The translations under genes were made by a program, and so were the position numbers. This document shows, in pieces, positions 13,576 to 64,000 of a DNA stretch of 64,000 nucleotides. The notes below the pieces were generated by a model. That model ran no database searches. It was not told the origin of the DNA and saw nothing but the letters and a program-made list of their open reading frames with translations. Source of the DNA: Camarhynchus parvulus (taxonomy: Eukaryota > Chordata > Aves > Passeriformes > Thraupidae). Location of the stretch: assembly GCF_901933205.1 (NCBI RefSeq), contig NC_044585.1, forward strand, positions 5,642,001-5,706,000. The letters run 5' to 3'. How positions within the stretch are numbered: position 1 is the stretch's first letter; each line of letters begins with the position of its first letter.

Positions 13576-16500
13576 GATGTTATGCTTGTAAAAATGCCTA
13601 CAAAAATGTTTGTTCAGAAGGCAGACTGGTTGGAAAATATTTTCTATTTCACCATTTAACAAATGACATCACTTCACAAGGACTACTAGGCAGCAAAATA
13701 TTTCAGGTGAATTTCACACATTAGAAGAACCCCTGACATCATCATGTCCCAATGATTTCAGTAGAGGCCACACAGCTCAGCACTGCAAAAGAAATCTGTG
13801 TAGTACAGTCTAAAATTCAGCTACATATAATTTGTTACAAGATTTAATTCAATGCTCAGGAAATTTAAAAATCAAATACACCTAGGAGTCTAGTCATCAG
13901 ATACTGGTTATTCCCATCCTTTTTCCTTGCTGCTTTTAGAATTTTATATCTGCGTTATGAAGGGCATATGCTACTTCCCAGTGTTTAAGATCTCTTCAAT
14001 ATTAATTAGCAAACTTTTTGAGAAACTGGAAATTTGCTTTTTATAAAGAATACTTAAATTTTTTTTGCCATCTTCTTCTGACCTTATTAAACTTCTACCC
14101 AAGCCAATAAAATTAACAAGAGCTATTTTGCTGCAAGAACACCAGCTTATATGCCAACATGAATATGCAGGCAAATAATTTATTTTATCAAAAATTAGCA
14201 CATGAGTGCAAATAAAACTTCTTCTGAAAGTCCTGGACTCTACACAGTTTAAGTTTTTCAACAGTATCCAAGAAGAAATAAAAGTCCATCTGAGGAAACA
14301 GTAAGAAAAGCTACTGAAGTAAATCCTTCACTATACATGCAAAATGGCATTTCCTGGAAAAGCAAAAATCATGTGGTTATTTTCCTTTAAATTTCCTTTT
14401 CCTGTAGGATGGAAAATTATTCCAAGAGATAAAAAACATCATCACTATTATAAAATAGTGGTGTCTCCTCATGTCAGTTGGACTTAAGTTTGTTATCAGC
14501 AAAAATTAATATGAAAGCAGAGACAAGCAATTCAGTTTGTAGCAGAAATTCTTTTATATCCATGCACCATTTTTTCTCCCTGCAAAAGAAACCCAGTGTG
14601 GGAAATGATCCTTTAAAACAAGGCCATTAAAACCAAACAAGAATAATCAATAGAGCAAGAAAACCTATGCAAAAGCAGGCATACATTACTGAGGCAGTGG
14701 ACAGGGTTGTTAGGAGTTAGACCTCTGTATAGGTTCCACATGGCTGAGATCCTGGGTTTTTGCTCTGCTTGGATCAGGGCATTCTCAAAGCACAAACAGG
14801 GATTTATTTTTTATTTCCCTTCCCTGCCTGTGTTTTTAAAGGCATCAAAGATATCCAGGATGCATTGATTATTTCATAAGGCCAATACAACTAAACTTTT
14901 GCTCAAAAACTTGAGTTAATTCTGTGAAGTAACTTAGACTAAAAATGGAATAGCTCACATCAGAAAGGCAGCACAGCTCACCCTTAAATCAAAGATTTTT
15001 GCTTGGATTCAAGCTCCAGATTTCTCACTACACATAACACAACCAGATCCTCCAGTAACATTTTTCCTTCATGTGCCATAACTTAGTCAAGAAAGTCTCA
15101 CTCAGTGTCCACCCTTGTTATCAGAGCAAACACTGAGTTGTGACACAGTTGCTTACAGGTGAAGGCAGATTTCACACTAAAAGGAGTATTAATTAAACAA
15201 ATAAGAAACGAAACCAGGTATAATCAAAATTTTCATCTTCCTTCACTGAGGTACTTAACATATGAACACTAGCAACTATATAATTTACAAAATAAATGTA
15301 TCAGCTATCTTGAGACATCAAATTATATAATTAATAAATATTCTAACAGAGTAAGATAATTAATCATGGTATAAACACAAACAGTAAATTGATATATTAA
15401 TATTAATAGGCCATTTATAATTCTTGATGTGCATAAATGATACAAACGGAAAAATTAAAAAGCAATTAAAGGTACTCAGTTGCTCTTGAAGTTTTATGAC
15501 CCTCCAAAAGAGATGTTTTGTGGGGGGGACTGAAATCAATGCCATCAGTAACAAAGGGAACAGAGGCTCACCTTAAATCTAATTCACAACTCAACCCTGC
15601 CTGTATGGCAGAAATAGTATTTTTTTCCATAACACTATGTCCAATAAGTGTAGCTTTTTTAGTGATTTATTTTTCTACGAGTGAACTTTCTGGAGACATA
15701 GTAAAACAAGAAAGGCTCAGTTTCTCTTATCTCCTTAACAACTGGCTGCACCTTGTGGCAAGTGAGCTCAAGGAAACACATGCCTTGAAAAAGGAATGAG
15801 TGGGGTGTGAATGTGACATCTGTGAAAGGGACAAGCTTGACAGCTCTGAACACCCAAATCTTTCTTTAATTCATAAGGCAATGTGGCACTAGTTCAAAAG
15901 AAGTAACAATCTCTTCCTAGCTACACATTGTCACCTGTGATGTTCCAATACTGACACAGGTCCCTTGGCCTCTCCAAACAGGAGTTCCTTGCTTGTTTTC
16001 AAGACAGACAGCAAGTTCTCACTGTCATGTCTTCAGGCTGGAGCAGAATTGTGATTTTGTTCTACAGTGACCCTTACAAAAGAACAAAACAAAGTGAAAG
16101 CCCAAATTCTATCTGGAAGACTCAAAAATGGTTTTGGGTATTTCTTCATTTGCAGGAATTATTCATACCTGCTGAGCCAATGTGAACCGTAGTGGAGTTT
16201 CTTAACAGTCAAATTAATTAGCAAAGCCCAGCATCTGCTCCAGCTGTAATCACATCTGAAATAAATGCTAAAGAACAGTCTTCTACAATCTGTTTGTGCT
16301 ATCAGATCAACTCTCCATTTCTAAAATGGAAGCTGATTTTTCAAATAGCCACCTAAATGAATAAGGTGAGAAAGAGCAGAAAATGAAAAACAGATGGTGA
16401 CCATTTCTGCAGAAGAATCTTTAAGAGCACACACATTGAAGCCCTGATTTTGTTACCCAAACATTTTGGGTCACTGTCAATGAACATTTCTTGCAGACCA

Positions 16501-17198
16501 GAAGATACCCTTAGAGATCTTTACTGACAAGACTGTAAAAGCAAAAGTATTTAGTTACCCAAACATAAAAACCACAATTTGTGGATGCACCATTTGGGCA
16601 AAATCATCTTAGGAAAGGGAACACACACATGATATTACCATTACTGCATGACACCCTTGATATTTTACAACTTCCACAGAACAGTTCATTCCTTAAGCCC
16701 CCAAAATGCTGCAGAACAGTCACTTAAAAATATTTTTACAGCTGGAAATCAGCATTTTTTCTGAATTTAACATATTTGTAGGTAAAGAGAATTAGCAACA
16801 TTTCTTCTGAACAAAGCAGCACATTCTGTTCCCCCTGCCCCCTCCCCAAAACAGAGGCAAAAATGCAGTTCCTTTTCTCATCACACTCCCAGGCCAAGGA
16901 CACTGCAGCTCTGTGGAGTGTGAATCCCTCCACACACACAACGTGGTTACACAAGTGAGGGGGGCAGCCTGACCCAGTGCTGGGGGATTCCACTCCACAT
17001 GCACTTTTCCCATGTAGACTAAGAGGAAATGTAAAGTACTGTGCTGACTTAAGGCTATGTAATTTTAATGACAACAGAACCAGTAACAGAACAGAAAAAA
17101 AGGAGAAACAGATACCGCCCAAGATGCTTTTAAGAGCTTGGTTGAGATGAGGCATTCAGGATGAACCAACACTGGACAAAAGAAATTCTAAAAATCCT

Positions 17199-19547
17199 TT
17201 AAAGCTGTCGGACTTTCCTATCAGTGTTTTTAATGTTGACATCCAGTGTCTCTACTTTCTTTGTGAGCCGATCCAACATATCATCCTGCTCTTCTATCTC
17301 AGTCTGCAGGCCAAGAGCAAGGCTTTTCAGGCGACTCAGCCCAGAAGACATCTCATCTGTCAGGGGAGAGAGGCACCATAAGGAATCAAAGTGCCGAAAC
17401 ACAGATTATCTACATGGACAATATCAGGATTCCTTCTTCTCCAAAAGCCTGGGTTAGAAAATGTTTATACAATTCCTCAAGTGTGAGTGTTCCTCTGAAA
17501 TAGAGGAAGCACTGGTATGTTCATAGTTGTACTGTTACCACCAGAACTGGTCACTTCCTCCTTTTTAACATTTTACATTTGGTGTTAAGCAAATGCTTAA
17601 CACCAAACTGGATCTTTGTCACATGACATACCCTCTAATGCAGTTTTGACCTTTTTTAAAAAATGTATCTCATAGAAAATTTGGTACATATATTCTCTGC
17701 TCAGCATACACAGTATGCTCACTATCTCAACTGTTTTTCTTTAAACTTCATGCAGAGATTGTACCAGTGCACTGAAGATTAAAGCAGTTATTTATCATGG
17801 ATGAAAAACTCCCATTTCTAGATTTTCTAAGTGACCAAAAGGTGACAATTTCATTGCATGATTGATTGGTATAAATACTTATTGAAGTTAGTAAGTTTTC
17901 CACAGCTTGTGAACAGAAAAAAATGGGATTCCACTAGCTCTTATGACCAACTATTTTTCTTTGATTTATTCCTTTCTGATTTTTTCCCAACCTCTTCTTT
18001 CTAGATCAGCTACACAGTGACACACATAAGCAAACAGGTACTTTGTCTACATGCTACAGAACAAAGGAAGGCAAACTCAGCTGAATGGTTTTAAGAAGTA
18101 ATAAAAGAAATGCAGCAAATCCACAAATTAAATATTCAGTGCCTTTCAATTCTTAGCAACTTTCAACAAAACATGTACTTCAAGAGCTGTGCATTGCTTT
18201 AAATTATTTAGGTCTAAACTGATGTAACATGTATATAGTTTTGAAATGCTAATACAAGCAAATTATTTTTTTAATTATCATCACATTTTGCACGTTAACT
18301 AAACAAAAAAGTCACTTAATATCACTTAATAATTCTATCTGGCTTAGGAATCAAAAATTCTGCATTGTATGACATCAAACAGCTTCAGTTTCCTCACTCA
18401 CCTAAGTTGGTATCAATTTTCTGGTGGTAAGCTCGCAGGTGTTGGTTCTTTGGGTAGGCATCACTTTGCACTGAAGAAACTAAATCTGCTTTGTTGAAGT
18501 CATGGTCTGTTAAAAATATAGAGTACAGAATATTATATTAAAATGAAAAAAAAACATGTGAGAAGAGGTTTTGAAGTTTTAGCAAGGCTGTTAAAAATTA
18601 GATTGTACACAGCTGCCAGGTAATCACGTAACCAGAGTACCAGGAGTAGTCCAAGACCATGGTCTATAGGCCAGCTCTCAAGATGAACGCTTAAGCTACA
18701 ATTATTCTCTTTTGGGCTGCCGCCTGTAGCTCTGGTAAGGAGTTGGGGGAGAAAAGCAAACCGAGCCCGCAGCGCCCACCCGGGCGGGACCAAGGGCTGG
18801 GGCGGCCGGAGCCGCTCTGCCCTCTGCTGGACAGAGCTTGGCACTGCACGGACTGGGATGGGACCCGAGCCCCCAAAGCCTTCATTCCCTTACTCACACA
18901 TCATCATCATCATCGATATCCTGCTGCTTTCCCACTCTTACTGTGTGAAATAACCCAGGCTCACTCGATAAACAGTTATTTAGTAGGGAAAAGCCCTCAC
19001 AGAAGTTAACAGATTGAGAGGAGGAGGAATGAGGCCAAACACCACCTTCTGAGAATCAAGAAATAGATTCTGTATGAAGGCTTAGATTCCATGTCTGAAA
19101 TAACAAGGAAAAAGTATCTGAAAACTATGACAAACAATGGTTAAAAGGAGAACCTCTGAGCGTGCAACATTTTGGCAAACTCAGGGAAACCCTGTCTGCT
19201 CACTGTGTGCATTCTCTGCAAATATAAGCACTGGGTGCTTTTAGCCTCTAGCAGGTATAACATCTTCACTACGGAGATAAAGATTTGAATGGAAACAATT
19301 CCCTAGAATTCAAAGCATGAAGTCTGGGATACAATCTCCAGATGTTAGGCAGCAAGGTAAGTCAGCATCTGGGCAGGCTGAAGGGTCTCTGCCTTCATCA
19401 CTCTGCAAGTTTGTCCCACAAAGATGACAGGCATTCAGTGTAAAATAAAGTTAACAAACCTGAATTGTCTAACTTCCTTAAATTTGGATGGCTTTCCTGG
19501 TATTTTGACTCTTGCTCTTTACTAGATATCATTGCTTCTTTTAACCT

Positions 19548-19578
<31 letters not shown>

Positions 19579-21624
19579 GAAAGCATTACTATTGACCTTG
19601 GCATTAAAGAAAAAAGGCAGCTAGACCACCTCAGGAAACAATAGAACCAATTCCCTAGAATTCAAAGCATGAAGGTTGGGATACAAATCTCCAGGAGATT
19701 TGTCAGGAGTTTACAGGAGTTTGAAAGAACCACCAGATGTTTTATTTTCTGATTTTCTGGTGACATGTCAGAGATGCTGAGGGAGACAAGTCCCAAATAA
19801 AAAGTTTATGTCACTTACCTGCTGTTAGCATAATATTCAGGGGCTCCATTCTGCTCTGGCTTGCTCTCTGGTGGTTTGGCTTTGAAGTAGTTTACCAAGC
19901 CCCCCCAGACACTCTTGATGCTGTTGATGTGCCTTTGACTCGTTTTCAAGTCCTGGTCCATTTTATCCACCATCTGCTCCGTGCGCTTCAGAGCCTCTCC
20001 CTGCCGGACGAGCTCCTGAGGGCATTGACAGAGAGAACAGATCATAGAGCCAGGATAAACTGAGACACCAAACAATTAACACTGAAGAAGGTGACACTCT
20101 GAAGAAAAATAACAGCATTCCTTCATTTGTACAATTTATTTCTAAGGGCAAACAGCTTTTTCCCTCGCTCCCCTTCCTCCAGGGCATTTCCTTCAAGAGT
20201 TGCTTGTCAGCCGCTGCATTAAGCAGCTGTAAAATCCTCATCCCTGTGACATGCTGGGTTCTTGGCACCTACCACAAACAATCCAGCAGTTTTCTATACT
20301 AGTCTTTTGTCAAGCTGACATTTCATCTATGGCTGACCACTAGATGGGTGATATGGTGGAAACGCACAGGTTTATGGCAAGGGAATGAGCAAGCAGGAAA
20401 ATTTCTAGTTATGAATGGCATCTTAACAGGGAAAGGATTCTATTTTCACCTTACTAGGATGTCTCTGATAATTTAGAAATAGAATAACCAAAGGAAATAA
20501 ACACAAACAGAATTTCTTCAGACTTCAGGAGTATTTGAGTTAATTTTAGCAGTGCAAGATTTAGGAATTTTTCTATATAGAAGTACATTATTTTCTAATT
20601 CAGCAGCACAAGCACTATTCCAAAGTAATCCAAAGATTAATGCTGGCAGAAAAAATTGCCTGCAGCTACCACCAGCGCAAAACAAAGAACTTGTGTTCAT
20701 ATTCTTGCTAAAGTCTGGGAAATTTTAGTTGAATATTACCTTTTTCCCCCTCTCAATAAAGCACAAACACACAGACTTCAAGTTTTACCACAGGCCCTGT
20801 GTCAAGCCTGAATTCTTGATTCCTCACTTGTGATTTCCTGGGCAAACAAATCACGAGTCTGAAAGTTCACAGAAGTCCCACCAAGAACCCTCTGAGGATA
20901 AGGACTGGCTGCAGCTTGGGGATGCTCTGGGGTTAATTTAGGCAACCACATCACCCAAGGAACATCCCATTATAGCAGGTGACACAACGGACAGGAGCTG
21001 AGCCCGAGCACAAAGTGCTGAAACAGGGCCTGAGGAATGAAGGAAATGATTAATCAGGGTGAACTGAAGCACATCACAAACAACTAACAGGGAAGGCCCT
21101 GTTCATCTAACCAAGAGAACTGCTAGAGAAACTTTTTAGTCAGCTAAAATCAGTAAGAACTGCTGAAAGCGGCTGAAAACACGGCCGAGTCCCAGCCTCA
21201 GCACTGCTCAGACACACAGGTTGTAACCGGGATTTTTCCCTCAAAACCCAAACGCCACCACGCAGAAAACACAGAGACAGGTTGGCTGGAAAACCCCGAC
21301 TAAAGAGGCATTGCAGGAAACTCTCCGGGGCACAGGGAGAACAAGACTCCCCGCCCGGAGGGGGGAGCGCAGGGGCAGCGCTCGGGCCCCGCGGCCGCTC
21401 CCGGCCCGACCCACCTCGGAGGCGGCCACGCCGATGCGCTCGGACTCGTAGAGCAGCGACAGGGAGCGGGTGGTGCTGTCGGCGGTGGCGGCGGTGCGGC
21501 GCAGCACCTCCTGCTGCAGGTACCGCTGCCGCTCCGCGCCGCCCGCCCCGCCGGGACCCGCCGGCGCCACATCCTCCTCCTCGTCCTCCGCGAACGGGTT
21601 GTAGCTCCTCGGGAGCGCCGACAT
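17199..21624 (-). CDS. SNAP29: SNAP29, synaptosomal-associated protein 29 (Qbc SNARE), five coding exons
   Basis: SNAP29 supplies two SNARE helices to fusion complexes, notably with STX17 and VAMP8 in autophagosome-lysosome fusion. Exons in transcript order: 21624-21415, 20015-19819, 19545-19460, 18506-18402, 17356-17199 (stop TAA at 17201-17199). All introns are GT-AG, phases join cleanly, and the product is 251 aa (human 258). An NPF motif at residues 9-11, used by the family to bind EH-domain proteins, is kept. The first SNARE helix spans about 40-105 with its zero-layer Gln at 75; the second spans about 195-251 with Gln 223 in IEEQDDM. The frame has no cysteines, consistent with a SNAP that is not palmitoylated, unlike SNAP25. 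The start is the only ATG ahead of the conserved SYNPF segment. It is transcribed head-to-head with PI4KA. Confidence 0.96.
18745..18835. promoter_or_regulatory. Isolated CpG-rich patch with CTCF-like motif in SNAP29 intron 3
   Basis: Roughly 90 bp of CpG-dense DNA stands out inside an otherwise AT-rich intron (18507-19459). At its end, the minus strand at 18830-18817 reads CCAGCAGAGGGCAG, which matches the CTCF core consensus CCASYAGRKGGCRS at every position. A short ATC-repeat run follows at about 18,898-18,914. CTCF occupancy is inferred from the motif only. Confidence 0.5.
19296..19341 (+). repeat. Direct repeat copy 1, SNAP29 intron 3
   Basis: This 46-bp segment recurs at 19648-19694 with a few mismatches and one indel. 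The first 27 bases are identical. The two copies lie on either side of SNAP29 exon 3 (19460-19545). Confidence 0.85.
19551..19578. repeat. A28 homopolymer (T28 on the SNAP29 strand)
   Basis: There are 28 consecutive A bases on the plus strand. On the minus strand the run is read as T28 immediately followed by ACTAG and SNAP29 exon 3, so it is the entire polypyrimidine tract of that acceptor. Length polymorphism and sequencing slippage are both likely here. Confidence 0.95.
19648..19694 (+). repeat. Direct repeat copy 2, SNAP29 intron 2
   Basis: This is the partner of 19296-19341 in the same orientation, about 350 bp away. Together the copies bracket exon 3 of SNAP29. Confidence 0.85.
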
Positions 21625-22043
21625 GGCGCCGCCGACGCGACAGTGTCTGCGGGGAGTCCTGGCCCCTCACGGAATTCCCAAGCCCCCGCCTAGGGCCGCG
21701 GCCGCTCCGCTGCTTCCGCGCACGGCACCGAGTGCCGGGCGGAAGCGCTGGGTGCAGCCACCGAGCGCCTTCCCCCCCGCGGGGCGGGGTGAGCGCGCCG
21801 CAGCGCCGCTGGTGGACAGACGGCTGCTGGGCGGAACCACTGCGGCGCGGGGCGGGGGGGAAATATGTGGAGGGCTGGCTGCGCAGGGAGGGGCGAGGGC
21901 AGGGAGGGCGGGCCACCGGGCGGAAGTGAAGCCATACTGGGTGCTGCCATCTTTGTGGTGTGATTGGTGCGCCGTGCTCTCGCGGAAGGCGCTGATCTCG
22001 CGGGCGGGGCGGGGCGAGCGGGCCGGCGCCGTTCCCGCACAAC
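21625..22043. promoter_or_regulatory. Bidirectional CpG-island promoter of SNAP29 and PI4KA
   Basis: Only 419 bp separate the SNAP29 ATG (minus) from the PI4KA ATG (plus), within a CpG island of about 21,340-22,560. There is no TATA box. Visible motifs include an ETS core GGAAGT at 21922-21927, a YY1-type GCCATCTTTG at 21946-21955, an inverted CCAAT box (ATTGG) at 21963-21967, and two TCTCGCGG elements at about 21978-21985 and 21996-22003. The human orthologues are also head-to-head, so sharing is expected. Factor assignments are by motif only. Confidence 0.8.

Positions 22044-64000
<41,957 letters not shown>

Larger units (their letters stand above)
13290..17198 (-). other. SNAP29: Probable SNAP29 3' UTR
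   Basis: This is AT-rich non-coding sequence downstream of the SNAP29 stop codon, extending to the AATAAA at 13308-13313. I see no coding exon in it. It contains a 24-bp tandem duplication at 13528-13575. The extent is inferred from the polyadenylation hexamer and the family's known long 3' UTR; transcript data are needed to fix the end. Confidence 0.5.

Overview
The window looks like vertebrate nuclear DNA, most likely from a bird. It has multi-exon genes with GT-AG introns, CpG-island promoters, a CR1-type LINE remnant whose 3' end has the typical avian form, and compact introns. The gene set matches human 22q11.2 and, by memory, avian chromosome 15. I cannot name the species; a passerine or other neoavian bird is a guess.

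Layout, left to right. (1) 1-3,154: the first coding exon (14 codons, minus strand) of a clathrin heavy chain gene, most likely CLTCL1, under a CpG island at about 2,640-3,960. The rest of the gene runs off the left edge. (2) About 3,970-13,280: roughly 9.3 kb with no gene I can support. (3) About 13,285-21,624: SNAP29 on the minus strand, with five coding exons (251 aa) and a probable 3.9 kb 3' UTR. (4) 21,625-22,043: a 419 bp head-to-head promoter shared by SNAP29 and PI4KA. (5) 22,044 to beyond the right edge: PI4KA on the plus strand. The first 37 coding exons are present (about 1,492 codons, some 71% of a roughly 2,100-residue protein). The kinase domain lies outside the window. (6) 44,095 to about 52,430: SERPIND1 (heparin cofactor II), minus strand, nested entirely within PI4KA intron 19 (40,820-53,891). 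The same nesting occurs in mammals.

The genes share chromosomal context rather than a pathway. PI4KA makes PI4P at the plasma membrane. SNAP29 is a SNARE for autophagosome and endosome fusion. Clathrin heavy chain forms vesicle coats. SERPIND1 is a secreted, liver-expressed thrombin inhibitor whose regulation is probably independent of its host gene.

The observation most worth checking is a single extra base in SERPIND1 exon 3 (45,904/45,905). It breaks the frame about 65% of the way through an otherwise intact gene. Other points of note are a T28 tract at the SNAP29 exon 3 acceptor, direct repeats flanking that same exon, a CTCF-like site in an isolated CpG-rich patch of SNAP29 intron 3, a YY1 motif on the PI4KA start codon, an alanine-rich PI4KA N-terminus, a tandem (NAGNAG-like) acceptor, and a 30-bp minisatellite beside a PI4KA splice donor. 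I found no evidence of an undescribed biological system. These are well-known genes with local oddities.
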